DNA of 64,000 bases from M3007 sp031425035 (lineage in GTDB: Bacteria > Bacteroidota > Bacteroidia > Chitinophagales > Saprospiraceae): NCBI GenBank assembly GCA_031425035.1, contig JANPIN010000109.1:70841-134840 (forward strand), read 5' to 3'. The notes below the pieces were generated by a model. That model was not told the DNA's origin. It made no database searches and worked only from the letters and a program-made list of their open reading frames with translations. The position numbers and the translations under genes are program-made. Of this stretch, positions 7,130 to 16,200 are shown one piece after another. Numbering within the stretch: the first letter of the stretch is position 1; every line of letters begins with the position of its first letter.

Positions 7130-7160
7130 ACCCAACGCTCTTGCTGTAAAGCAGGGGCGT
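7130..7160 (+). terminator. Probable terminator at the end of the island cassette
   Basis: An imperfect hairpin with outer stem AACGC/GCGTT and inner TGCT/AGCA is followed by a run of six T, oriented to end rightward transcription of the small-gene cassette. Confidence 0.45.
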
Positions 7161-7441
7161 TTTTTGTTGGTAGTAATTTGTCGTGTGACCCAACAATTAT
7201 AGACTGGTGCAAATGTAAGTAGTTGTTGCCCTATGCACCAAACTAAACCGCAAATTTGTAACATCATTTGACATGTTACATAGCAAACGTTTGACCTTTT
7301 TGCCGGAAGCGGCGGCATTATGATGGTCGCCAAGTGCCGCCATTATCGCTGGCGATCCACTATCTGCACTTGGGCAGCAAAGATACACCGGTCCTGTATT
7401 TACTCGCAATCTTACTCGCACTACTGGTTTTGGTCAAATAA

Positions 7442-7474
7442 AAAGCGCCACAAGTTGTTGACTTGTAGCGCTTT
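7442..7474 (-). terminator. Terminator downstream of tRNA-Arg
   Basis: Arms AAAGCGC-c-ACAAGT (7442-7455) and ACTTGT-a-GCGCTTT (7461-7474) pair with one mismatch around a 5-base loop. It lies 16 bp past the tRNA 3' end on its strand. Confidence 0.6.
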
Positions 7475-7490
7475 ATTACTATAATGGTTG

Positions 7491-7562
7491 TAGCCCCGTG
7501 AGGAATCGAACCTCAATCATAGGTACCGGAAACCTACATTCTATCCGTTGAACTACGGAGCC
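7491..7562 (-). tRNA. tRNA-Arg (anticodon CCG)
   Basis: A cloverleaf can be drawn on the minus strand: acceptor GGCTCCG with CGGGGCT, D arm GTTC/GAAT, anticodon stem TAGGT/ACCTA with loop TTCCGGT (anticodon CCG, reads CGG), T arm TGAGG-TTCGATT-CCTCA, discriminator A. The CCA end is not encoded. It separates the accessory region on the left from core genes on the right, and tRNA genes are common integration targets. Confidence 0.92.
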
Positions 7563-7646
7563 GTGATAACCTAAAATAAATGCAAAACAATGCTTTGCAA
7601 TTTTAGCGGGGGCAAAGGTAATACTTGGTTTTGGTTAAAAAAATTT

Positions 7647-8381
7647 TCATCCGCTACTTTTTGGCGGGTAAAGTGCAAGTTGATCGTCGATCCATGCTTT
7701 TGTTTGCTCTATGAGCACGTCCTTATCTTCATTATAAAATGCCGGACCATAACAGACTTTAATATTGATCGTCTTTTCGCGGAAACGTCGGCCGGCATGC
7801 GCCAGAAAAGTTTCTTTTTCTACCCAGAAATCGCGCTCGTCGGCAAAACACAAGGCCACCGGAACAACCGGCAGACCTGATTTAGCCGCCAGTTGAAAGG
7901 CGCCTTTTTTAAAGGGCAGGGTGCCCGGCAAGCTGGAAGTAGTGCCTTCGGGAAACAAAATGACCGAATAACCTTCGACGATTTTGTCTTCGATCTGGCG
8001 AAGGGTCTGGGCCCGGCTGCCGGAATGATCCCGTTGTAGGTATAAAATACCCGCCATAGCCGCCCCCTTGCCCAGCACCGGCCAATTAGCAACTTCCGCT
8101 TTTGCTACCGGCAATGCATCCAGATCGCATAACATAAAGATCGGATCGAGGTAAGAACGGTGATTGGCGACCAGCAGCGCGGCAAAATCCGGGGGGGTAC
8201 CCGTGATCTCCAGACGGACCCCTACCCCATATAGCAGACGCCGTGCCCAACGCCGGCGCACCCGCATGGCCGCGCGCAGGTCGGCACCCTGAAGTACTTT
8301 TCGTAACCAGATTTCAAGGACTATAAATATGGTGTAAAAAACGAAAAAAAAGAGGCGCCAGGCGAGTCGAAGTTGTTTCAC
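7647..8381 (-). CDS. plsC: 1-acyl-sn-glycerol-3-phosphate acyltransferase (PlsC family)
   Basis: 244 residues, the usual family length. It would transfer an acyl group to lysophosphatidic acid at the inner membrane to give phosphatidic acid. An N-terminal hydrophobic helix (residues 8-25) anchors it. The catalytic NHRSYLDP (HX4D, motif I, near residue 73) and FPEGTT (motif III, near residue 143) are both present, with GLPVVPVAL as motif IV. It is the first core gene to the right of the tRNA and is transcribed toward it, with no partner gene. Other family members acylate lysolipids such as ornithine lipids, which cannot be excluded. Confidence 0.9.
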   Translation of the reverse strand: MKQLRLAWRLFFFVFYTIFIVLEIWLRKVLQGADLRAAMRVRRRWARRLLYGVGVRLEITGTPPDFAALLVANHRSYLDPIFMLCDLDALPVAKAEVANWPVLGKGAAMAGILYLQRDHSGSRAQTLRQIEDKIVEGYSVILFPEGTTSSLPGTLPFKKGAFQLAAKSGLPVVPVALCFADERDFWVEKETFLAHAGRRFREKTINIKVCYGPAFYNEDKDVLIEQTKAWIDDQLALYPPKSSG

Positions 8382-8394
8382 AGGGGCAAAAATA

Positions 8395-8425
8395 AAAAAA
8401 GGCGCCTGGTTGGACCAGCGCCTTT
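8395..8425 (-). terminator. Terminator of the lipoprotein-ytxJ unit
   Basis: GGCGCCTGGT and ACCAGCGCC pair with one bulge around TGG, bordered by A and T runs. It lies just after the ytxJ stop and before the plsC start. Confidence 0.6.
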
Positions 8426-8445
8426 GTAAATCGGTAGTTGAATGA

Positions 8446-8802
8446 TTACTTAGTCGTTAAAGCATGCAGGGCTTCTTTCACTTCCGCCACGCTGATATCC
8501 AGGTGGGAAGTATCATACACGCATTCGCCGTTAATAATTAATAGCACCTGTGGCGACTCATGATAAACCTCCAGAGTTTCGGCGATGTATTTGGAAATAC
8601 TGCGATACTGCAAAAGGTCCAGATAATACGCTTCGAGCTGGTCTTCCGTAAAATCCCAGTCATCATCCAGTCGGTATTTGGCAATCGCACTGATGTTACA
8701 GGTCGTGCTGTGTTTCAGAATCAGGCAGGGAACAACAAAAGAACGTTCCCGAATACGGTCGACTTCTTCCAAAGAAGTCAGTGGAATCCAACGTACAGGC
8801 AT
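8446..8802 (-). CDS. ytxJ: Bacillithiol-system redox-active protein YtxJ
   Basis: 118 residues, a thioredoxin-fold protein of the YtxJ family (formerly DUF2847), believed to act as a monothiol bacilliredoxin that removes bacillithiol from proteins. The single active cysteine sits in LKHSTTCNIS (near residue 35) after beta strand SFVVPCLI, and the cis-Pro equivalent is in HESPQVLLI. Its presence fits bacillithiol use in Bacteroidota. A tiny lipoprotein-like gene lies 23 bp upstream on the same strand. Confidence 0.9.
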   Translation of the reverse strand: MPVRWIPLTSLEEVDRIRERSFVVPCLILKHSTTCNISAIAKYRLDDDWDFTEDQLEAYYLDLLQYRSISKYIAETLEVYHESPQVLLIINGECVYDTSHLDISVAEVKEALHALTTK

Positions 8803-8825
8803 GAGGAATAGCGGATGGCAATAAT

Positions 8826-8927
8826 TTAGAAATCGGCGCCGGGGCAGCCACTACCACGGTGGCAGGCTTCGAGGAGCAACATGGCGGCCATAAAAGCGAA
8901 AGCAAGATAATTCTTCCAGTTCTTCAT
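8826..8927 (-). CDS. 33-residue lipoprotein-like peptide upstream of ytxJ
   Basis: Reads MKNWKNYLAFAFMAAMLLLE, then ACHRGSGCPGADF and stop. A basic start, a hydrophobic core of about 15 residues and LLEAC as a lipobox-like end suggest a signal peptide with a mature part of only 12 residues (CHRGSGCPGADF) containing a second Cys. The frame has sensible codons and is followed after 23 bp by ytxJ. The tiny mature peptide with GCPG is unusual; a redox or small envelope role is speculative. It could also be a chance frame in the ytxJ leader. Confidence 0.45.
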   Translation of the reverse strand: MKNWKNYLAFAFMAAMLLLEACHRGSGCPGADF

Positions 8928-9099
8928 TGATGTATGATTTTTGATTTGTTAAAAACAGTGGCAAAACGGACACTTCGGAAATTTATTATTTGCAAACCCT
9001 GTGCCAGCTGTCAAATTTTTCACAAAAGTAATACTCCTTTCGGGATAGTTTCAGAATAATACTCGGAAACTACCCCTAAAATACCCCGACTTGCAAAAT

Positions 9100-11058
9100 T
9101 TAATTTTTCCGAAACACCAGCCCCTCCCCTGCTCCAAGTCCAGCAAGCCCTGTTTTGGTTATTTTTGGCCCTGCCGACAAATTTTCATTTTCGGTAGAAA
9201 AATAAAGCTGCCAGTCACCCGCCGGCCACGAAAAATGCACATCCTCCTGCCCGTTCTGCGTATTAAAATTGGCGATGAACACGAAATCCTGACGGTCGGC
9301 CTGCGTCCACACGATCACTTTTTGTTCCCCGCTTTTATCTGCCCGCAAGAGCCACTCTACCCGGACGTCGGCAATGGCCGGAAATATTTCTTCCGCCAGC
9401 ATCTTCTGCCGGACCAGCCGGGCGTACAGGTTTTTATTTTGCCCCCATTCATAGGGTCCACTGGTGCCTTTTGGCCCATCCGGCATGGAAAAAACGTATA
9501 ATTTCGTGTAGTGTTCATTGGGTGCCGGTTGCGGATGCGGATCGCGGGTTTCAAAACCCAGGGCCATGTAGGACGGCATATCATGCAGGAAGAGCGCGAT
9601 GAAGTACCGTATTTCATTCCCCTGCAAATAAAAACCGTCAAACCGTGGGTCGTCTTTATCAGCGGTCAGAATGGTAAAATTCGGAGCAAAACGGCGGGTC
9701 TCCAGCCAATCGCGGTACTGCCGGAAAGTCTGCATGAACCTCGTCGTACCGACCGGTTCCGATTGCAGATCGCCGAGGGTGGAATCGGCCAGGGAAGCTT
9801 CCAGGTGATCGCATTCATCGCCGTAGGCCATTTCTCCGGGAGGCGCCAGAAAACTTTCGGCGAAATAACCGAAGTAAGGTTTATCCTGTAGTACGTCTTG
9901 TTTCACCGCGCCCAACAGATCGTAGTAGGCATCTGGTTGCGCCGGCACACCCGTTGGGCGCATTTGCACGTGCGACATATCCCCGCGCATGAAATCGATG
10001 CCATAATGCGCCTGAATGTCCCGGTAATGGGCACTTACGTAGCGCCAGGCAGCCTCGTTCGGCCGGTCGAAATCGAGCGCCCAATCCCGGTTATCATCCA
10101 GGGGTTCATATAGTTTATACCTCGCCAGTGGTCCGAACACCCGCGAAAATGATTCCGGGCGGGTAATCCGGTAGTCCCGCCAAACGCGCCCATCCTCGTC
10201 CGTGACTTTGGCTTCCGGGTTAGGATCGACCTCCAGCCCGCGATAAGGCGGCCCCATGGTGGCCGGCACGGTTTCCAGGCCTGCAGCATACAGCACATCG
10301 ATCATCTTTTTACGGCGCAGCAGACGGCCGTGATAGTCTTCCACCGGACCGAATAACAGGAGCAGACGTTCCCGCTCAGGCAAATCATTGAAAAAAGTTT
10401 GCACGGAATCAGGGAGTGGCATACCAGGTACTGCCGAACCATGTTTCACGATAAATTGATGTAAAATAATTTGTACCGTCTCATAAACGGCCGCATCATG
10501 ACGGATAATCAGCAGATCATTTCGTTGCAACCATTCAAAATAAGCGGGATTGGCCAGGGCCATTTCCGAAAAGCGATCTGTATGTGGCACGACGTCCATG
10601 CCGACCGTTTTACCCAAAAGATGTAAAAGGTTAACCACTACTTTAAGTTGCTTTTCGACCGTATTTAAATCTGGGAAAGCGGCTGCCAGGTCAGGACTAT
10701 AAAAAGCCGGGTTAATATTCCAACTCACTGGCCCATAAAGACTTGCGACTACACCTGGCTCCCAGATCGGCAAAAGATGAATGGCGTTCTGCGCGCCCGG
10801 CAGGGTAAGTGCATAAGGAATTAAATTCCAGAAATTATCTATGGTACGAATATTTACACCAACTGTGTTGGCTCTTTTCATCCAGCCGGTAGTGGTATGC
10901 CTTTTTACCGGGCTGGGTATGCTGAAAGTATGGTCAAATGCATCATACAGATCGTTATCAAAATGCTTTACAAGCAAATTGATAATATCTGGTAATGAAA
11001 TTTGTAGGGCATCAACCGGCAAGTGATTTAACAGGGGGGCAAAATTTTTAATGTTCAT
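9100..11058 (-). CDS. Alpha-amylase-family (GH13-like) protein
   Basis: 652 residues, cytoplasmic (no signal peptide). GH13 motifs are seen in order: region I DVVPHT (Asp155, His159), region II DFMRGD (nucleophile Asp360, preceded by the usual Arg), region III YFAESF (acid/base Glu401) and region IV near TADKDDPR (466-471), where the usual HD is changed so the third Asp must be D468 or D469. A beta domain forms the last about 90 residues. The substrate is probably an alpha-1,4-glucan or maltoside, but the subfamily is not one I can name. No glycogen or maltose genes lie beside it. The ATG at 11058 is the natural start. Confidence 0.75.
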   Translation of the reverse strand: MNIKNFAPLLNHLPVDALQISLPDIINLLVKHFDNDLYDAFDHTFSIPSPVKRHTTTGWMKRANTVGVNIRTIDNFWNLIPYALTLPGAQNAIHLLPIWEPGVVASLYGPVSWNINPAFYSPDLAAAFPDLNTVEKQLKVVVNLLHLLGKTVGMDVVPHTDRFSEMALANPAYFEWLQRNDLLIIRHDAAVYETVQIILHQFIVKHGSAVPGMPLPDSVQTFFNDLPERERLLLLFGPVEDYHGRLLRRKKMIDVLYAAGLETVPATMGPPYRGLEVDPNPEAKVTDEDGRVWRDYRITRPESFSRVFGPLARYKLYEPLDDNRDWALDFDRPNEAAWRYVSAHYRDIQAHYGIDFMRGDMSHVQMRPTGVPAQPDAYYDLLGAVKQDVLQDKPYFGYFAESFLAPPGEMAYGDECDHLEASLADSTLGDLQSEPVGTTRFMQTFRQYRDWLETRRFAPNFTILTADKDDPRFDGFYLQGNEIRYFIALFLHDMPSYMALGFETRDPHPQPAPNEHYTKLYVFSMPDGPKGTSGPYEWGQNKNLYARLVRQKMLAEEIFPAIADVRVEWLLRADKSGEQKVIVWTQADRQDFVFIANFNTQNGQEDVHFSWPAGDWQLYFSTENENLSAGPKITKTGLAGLGAGEGLVFRKN

Positions 11059-11415
11059 TTTACTTAATGGCGTTGTTCGGAAGACGGTGTTAAAATTTGA
11101 AATTGCGGGTAATATCTTTCGATAAATCAGAAAAAATCAGAAATACCAATTACTTTCGTAGCAGCATAAGCATTTTTTCTACTGCTTCAGGGTTTTAATA
11201 GGGTATTTTTATACCTTCTTTCTCTCCGATAACCCGTCCTTTTCAGCTAACCATTTAGCATCCAGCTCCTCCGGGATTTTTGTAATCTTTGCATGACATA
11301 CAAAACATCTTGTTTTGAATACTCGTTTTGTCGTGCTTTTTAAGCTAATCCCTTGGGCAACTGCGCCAGATATCTCCTTTGCCCAGCACCTGTGAACCGA
11401 TTAAATAATTAACAC
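11059..11415. other. Divergent intergenic region
   Basis: 357 bp between the amylase-like gene and the AP2 gene. AT-rich, presumably carrying both promoters, but no full TTTG/TAnnTTTG pair was found; the best partial word is TAATCTTTG near 11284, with one base too many. No small open frame or repeat stands out. Confidence 0.35.
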
Positions 11416-11952
11416 GTGATTTACAAAGTAAAATTGAAAAATGCTGATGACATGGTGTTGCTAGACGACAACGTGTACGAATGGCTGACCAACGATCCTT
11501 ATTTAACCAAGGTAGATCTGATTCATAATTTGCGTAAGCATTCCAGTGGTTGCGCGGTGTTTCAAAAGACCTGGAAGAAGGCCGATGGTGATTTCAAAAC
11601 GGAAACGATCTACCTGCATAAACTCATCGCCGAAAAATTCTTGGGTGATCAGCGGGCCGGTAATCGTAGTCTGGTCGGCGCCAAGAATGGCGACAAGCTG
11701 GATTGCCGTCTGGAAAACCTCACTTATCGAACGCGTTCTGTAGCCAGCCGGCAACGTAAAACCAGCAGCCGAACCGGTTTTACCGGTGTTTATCAGGAAC
11801 ATAACCGCTATCGGGCGGTAATTTCTGTAAACGGACGTTCCGTGCATATTGGCATGTTCGATACGCCGGAAGAAGCTGCAGCCGCCTACAATAAAATGTC
11901 GAAAGACATGTACGGCGAGGAAGGCAAAATAAACAAGGTGCGCGGCTGGTAA
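11416..11952 (+). CDS. AP2-domain protein with a degenerate HNH-like domain
   Basis: 178 residues. Residues 65-106 follow the layout of HNH homing-endonuclease domains (LHKLIAEKFLG, then VGAKNGDKLDCRLENLTYRT), but the His of the usual V-D-H-x-N-G is replaced by Ala (GAKNG) and the Asn of DNRLENL by Cys. Residues 118-163 are an AP2/ERF-type DNA-binding domain (TGFTGVYQEHNRYRAVISVN, then FDTPEEAAAAYNKMSKDMYG). Free-standing AP2-HNH genes are usually mobile endonucleases. Loss of the catalytic His suggests this one only binds DNA. An imperfect direct repair or regulator role is open. Confidence 0.75.
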   Translation: MIYKVKLKNADDMVLLDDNVYEWLTNDPYLTKVDLIHNLRKHSSGCAVFQKTWKKADGDFKTETIYLHKLIAEKFLGDQRAGNRSLVGAKNGDKLDCRLENLTYRTRSVASRQRKTSSRTGFTGVYQEHNRYRAVISVNGRSVHIGMFDTPEEAAAAYNKMSKDMYGEEGKINKVRGW

Positions 11953-11958
11953 GTTAAC

Positions 11959-12022
11959 AAAGGGCAAAAAGCACTTTGGGAAACAGGGTCGGGTACTTTG
12001 TTTCTGCCGCTTTTTGCCCTTT
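11959..12022. terminator. Bidirectional terminator between the AP2 gene and miaE
   Basis: AAAGGGCAAAAAGC (11959-11972) and GCTTTTTGCCCTTT (12009-12022) are perfect 14-bp arms around a 36-base loop that holds a smaller GAAACA/TGTTTC stem. The two flanking genes converge here. Confidence 0.65.
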
Positions 12023-12040
12023 AGTTTATTTTATTGACTA

Positions 12041-12646
12041 TCAATGCATTCTGTCTCCGCGGGCCGGCAAAGTCTGTATAATTGTCGCTTCCTGGCGCAG
12101 GTATTCCTGCCAGCGAACCTGCACTTTTTCTTTCCCAAAATACAGTTCGGCCAGATCAAGAAACAAGCGGTAGTGCCCCGCTTCGGCGACCATAAACTTA
12201 TGGTACCAGCCCCGTAATGCCACATCTGCACAGTGCAGCGATAAAAGCCGGAAACGTTCGCAACTGCGTGCTTCGATCAGCGCGCAAACCAAAAGACGCT
12301 CCAGTAGAGCTTCCTCTTTAGGCAGTCCTTTCGTTTGAAAATCAAGCAGTTGATTAACGTATTCGTCTCGCCGTTGACGGCCCAGACGCAAATCACGTTT
12401 TTTTAATTCCGCCAGTACCATCCGAAAATGCCCCCATTCCTCCGTCACCACCGGGGCTAGTTCTTCCACCAGTTCTTCCCGTTCGGGATAAGCCTGAATC
12501 AGCGTAATACAGGCCGTAGCGGCTTTCTGTTCGCAATAAGCATGATCGGTTAATATTTCGGCCAGGTCTATTTCTGCCAAATTCACCCAGCGGGGGTCTG
12601 TAGGCAGTTTCAAGCCCAATTTGGTATTTTGCAAAGGCGTTTCCAT
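12041..12646 (-). CDS. miaE: tRNA-(ms2io6A)-hydroxylase MiaE-like
   Basis: 201 residues from the ATG at 12646 (METPLQNTKLGLKLPTDPRW). A start at 12670 would lie within the promoter and is rejected. A ferritin-like non-haem di-iron enzyme that hydroxylates the isopentenyl group of modified A37 in tRNAs reading U-codons. Metal ligands can be recognised in the four-helix bundle: E and H in EEWGHF, E in EARSCERF, and E/H in EAGHYRLF, with a first E in YCEQKA. miaA and miaB are not in the window. It is divergent from a SpoU-type RNA methyltransferase, with only 22 bp between the start codons. Confidence 0.85.
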   Translation of the reverse strand: METPLQNTKLGLKLPTDPRWVNLAEIDLAEILTDHAYCEQKAATACITLIQAYPEREELVEELAPVVTEEWGHFRMVLAELKKRDLRLGRQRRDEYVNQLLDFQTKGLPKEEALLERLLVCALIEARSCERFRLLSLHCADVALRGWYHKFMVAEAGHYRLFLDLAELYFGKEKVQVRWQEYLRQEATIIQTLPARGDRMH

Positions 12647-12650
12647 AGGA

Positions 12651-12664
12651 CAAAGGTACTTTTG
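12651..12664. promoter_or_regulatory. Shared bidirectional promoter core of miaE and the SpoU methyltransferase
   Basis: CAAAGGTACTTTTG contains TACTTTTG on the plus strand (12657-12664) and TACCTTTG on the minus strand (12651-12658). The two -7 elements share the central TA. Each ends exactly four bases before its ATG (12669 and 12646). No clear -33 TTTG at the standard distance was found for either. Confidence 0.6.
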
Positions 12665-12668
12665 CGGC

Positions 12669-13211
12669 ATGGAAAAACTTAGTATGACTGCCCTGAACCG
12701 TCTTAGTCTGGATGACTTTCACCGGGCTGAAAAAATGCCGCTCGTGTTGGTGCTCGATAATGTGCGTTCCGGTGGTAATGTAGGCTCCATCTTTCGCACC
12801 GCCGACGCTTTCCTGCTGGAAAAGGTCCTGCTTTGTGGTATTACCGCTCAGCCGCCGCATCGGGAAATACTGAAAACAGCCCTGGGCAGCACGGAATCGG
12901 TGGCCTGGACGTATTTTCCAACTACTGTAGAAACCATTTTGCATCTAAAATCGGCTGGTTACCAAGTATTTGCCATTGAACAAACCACCGCCGGCAACTG
13001 GTTGCAGAACTTTAAACCCGATCAAGGCAGTAAGTATGCCTTTGTGCTCGGCAATGAAGTAGAAGGCGTCGACCCCGCCGCTTTGGCGCTTTGCGACGGG
13101 GTGATTGAAATTCCTCAATTCGGTACCAAACATTCCCTCAATGTGGCTGTAGCTGCCGGCATTGTCGTTTGGGAAGCCGTGCGTACGCTGACTTTTGTTT
13201 CCAACAAATAA
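12669..13211 (+). CDS. SpoU/TrmH-family RNA 2'-O-methyltransferase
   Basis: 180 residues from the ATG at 12669; an upstream in-frame start at 12621 lies inside miaE. The three SPOUT motifs are clear: NVRSGGNVGSIFRTADAF (motif 1, RNA-side Asn and Arg), FVLGNEVEGV (motif 2) and IPQFGTKHSLNVAVAAGI (motif 3, knotted AdoMet site). It lacks the N-terminal substrate-binding domain of RlmB or TrmH, so it is a minimal catalytic unit. The target (tRNA or rRNA) cannot be told. Coupling to miaE through one promoter suggests a tRNA-modification role. Confidence 0.85.
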   Translation: MEKLSMTALNRLSLDDFHRAEKMPLVLVLDNVRSGGNVGSIFRTADAFLLEKVLLCGITAQPPHREILKTALGSTESVAWTYFPTTVETILHLKSAGYQVFAIEQTTAGNWLQNFKPDQGSKYAFVLGNEVEGVDPAALALCDGVIEIPQFGTKHSLNVAVAAGIVVWEAVRTLTFVSNK

Positions 13212-13225
13212 TTGTAAAAACGGTG

Positions 13226-16200
13226 TTATCGAAGCAGGTTAATTTCCCCGACGTAAATTTTTAAACTACCGTCCCCACGCCGCCAGCGGACCTTGCAGGC
13301 ATACACATCTGATGGAGCATCCTTCCCGTCGACCCGTCCATCCCACTCCGCATTCGGGTCGGAACTGTCAAATACTTTCTGGCCCCAGCGATTGTAAATT
13401 TCCATTTGCTCCACCGTGGCCAATCCTTCCAGTACCAGCATTTTAAACGTACCGTTCACACCGTCCCCATTTGGGGTAAAAGCATTCGGGAAAACCACGT
13501 TGGGCTGAATGATAAGGAAAGAAATAGTGGCGGTCTCACTGCAACCACTGGGTGCGACTATGGTGACTTTATAGGTCACGGAGTCTCCATCCTCCGGTTT
13601 AACCGTGATTTTCTCCGTATTTTGGCTTAAAACCGCATTTCCTTCCATCCAGGTGTACAGGAAGCCAGACAAGTTTTGGGAAGGACTTACTTTGCCGAAC
13701 AAGTCAATTGTTTCCCCCAGATTGATGCTGCTGGTATCCGGAGTGGCCAGTATTTCAGCGGTAAAACCGGCTATGGTGGTGATGTTAACTGTGTCCTTGA
13801 TGATACAACCTTGTCCGTAGCTGTAACTAATAAAATAGGAACTGACGCCCGTGACTGCAGGTTCTATATTAATAGTACCCGTGGAATCCTGGCCAGGCAA
13901 CCACAGGTAAGCGCCGCCGGGGAAAGTACCGCTTGCGGTTAACGTTTTTGATTGTCCCAGACAAAGCGTAGCATCCTCCGTTACGGTCAGCACGGCATTA
14001 TCGACGACTACCGTCACCGACTGTGTGTTAACACAATTCCCCAAAGTGGTGATAACTGTGTACAAAGTGGTGACATCTGGGGTTACACTCGGATCAGGCT
14101 GTGTAGAATTGAATCCGGCCGGGACTGACGTCCACATATAGCTGGTACCCGGTATGATCAGGCTATTCAAAACAGCACCTTCACCCGGGCAAAGTTCTAC
14201 ATCACCTGGAAAAACAACCGGTGCAATTTCACCGGCCACATTGACCGTAACCTGGTCAGTCAGTTGGCAACCGGGACCGAAAGTAAAAGTAACCTGATAA
14301 GTCGTTGAAACTGCGGGCATGACGTTCACGACCTGGCCGGAACCGGCTCCCGGGTTCCATTCAAAAGTACCGGGCACTGTGCTGGTAGCCGTTAGTTGGG
14401 TACTTACGCCCTTGCAAATGGTCGTGTCGCCGCTGGCCTGCATGGAACCGGTGTTCACGGTAACCACGAATTGATCGTTTTTCTGGCAGCCATTGTCCGT
14501 ATGCAGGAAATACGTGGTGGTCGCCAGGGTCGGCGTCACTACCGGCTGGGGGGTGGTCACCGTACCAAAGGCCGGATCACTCGACGTCCAGGTATAGGTA
14601 GCACCGGGGTCGGACACATCACTGAGCTGGATGGATTCGCCGGCACATAACATGCGGTCATCGGGAAAATGATAGGCCGCAACAGGTTGCACGATTACAG
14701 TAGCCGAAGCGTCTGTATTACAACCTTGAAATTTACCGGTCACGTTATAAGTTGTGGTCGCCGGCGGCGTAGCGATCGGATTGGTACAGGTTGAACAGCT
14801 CAGGCTTTCGGCCGGCGTCCACATGATCTCCGTAATACCGGGCGTAAACGTCAGCAGGAGCAGCACGTTCTCGCCGGCGCAGATGGTCGTATCCGCCGGT
14901 TGAATGCTCATTTCGGCAGGCGGAATGACGGTCACGGTAGCGCTGTCGGTCTGCACACAGCCGCCATTCGTGGTAATGCGCTTGTAAACGGTCGTTACAT
15001 CCGGTTGAACCACCAGATTATACAAGGAATCCCCGGTCACCTGACCATCGAGGGGCGACCACTTAAATTCTATGTTTTTAAATTCCGCAGGCTCGTAAAT
15101 AGCGGATTGCAGGATGACTTTACTGCCCTGGCACACACTGGTATCGGACGGTAAAATGGCCAGATTTTGGGGCAGGCTATCTACCTGTACATACACCTGT
15201 TTTTCGCGCGTACAACCCGGTAGCACCACTTTCGCCGTGTATAAGGTCGATTCATTCGGACTGGCAATGGCCGTGGTACCATTCGCATTGATCTGCAAAT
15301 TAGTCAGCGGCGACCAGCTGACCTGCGTAAGGCCCGGCGTGACCGTGGCCTGGATCGGCAGACTCGTACCCTGGCAGATCAGGGCAGTATCTGCCACGTT
15401 TAATTCCAGGGAAAGCGGGACGATCACTATCTGCACTTTACGTATTTCTGTGCAGCCGGTGTTCGTGGCCGTCAGCGTATACATTGTTGTCTCGAGTGGC
15501 GTAGCCAGCGGGTTTGGAATGCCGGCATTGTCCAGTGAGCCATTATCAGGCGTCCAGGCATAGGTAATGCCTGGCTGAGCCACCGTAGATCCCAGCAGTA
15601 CCTTGCTGCCGTCGCAAACCGCCGTATCGGCCTGCACCGCTAAAATGGGTGATTTATAGACCTCTACGTGTACGCTGTCCATAGCGCTGACCAGACAACT
15701 GCCATTGGTCGCACTCAAATAATACGTAGTGGTCGAGTTAGGGCTTACATTGGGGTTAGACACGCTGGAGGTTAGCCCTTCCGGCGAAGAGGTCCACAGG
15801 TAGGAGGTGCCCGGCAGTTGCACCCCACCCAGGTCAACCGATTCCCCTTTACAAATCACCTGATCGTCGGCAATAACGTACTGCGGCTGCTGGCCGTTCA
15901 CCACCGTTATTTTAATCGTATCTGTCACTACGCACTGCGGAGTGGTCAGGATGGCAATAAAATTATACACGCCGGTCGTCAGGCCACTAACTTGCGGAGA
16001 AGGACAATCAGTACAGCTCAAGCCAGCGCTACCGGTCCAGCTATATTGTACATTACTAAACGGATTCGGATTTAATTCGAAACTGGCGCCGTTACAGACC
16101 GTCACATCGGGTCCGAGGTTAATCTGTAAGGCCTTGATGTTTACCACCTGTGTGACCGTTTTACAGGCTGTCACCACCTGTACTTCATAGGAGGAAGAAG

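Larger units (their letters stand above)
6937..7490. other. Gene-free island edge
   Basis: No convincing coding region. It holds a hairpin with stem GAGCGTA/TACGCTC near 7083-7110, a terminator-like hairpin at 7130-7160 and the terminator of the tRNA at 7442-7474. I looked for a copy of the tRNA 3' end that would mark an attachment site and saw none in the window. Confidence 0.4.

Noticed and set aside
7491..7562. Attachment-site duplication of the tRNA 3' end
   Set aside because: I looked for the T-arm/acceptor sequence elsewhere in the window and did not find a copy.
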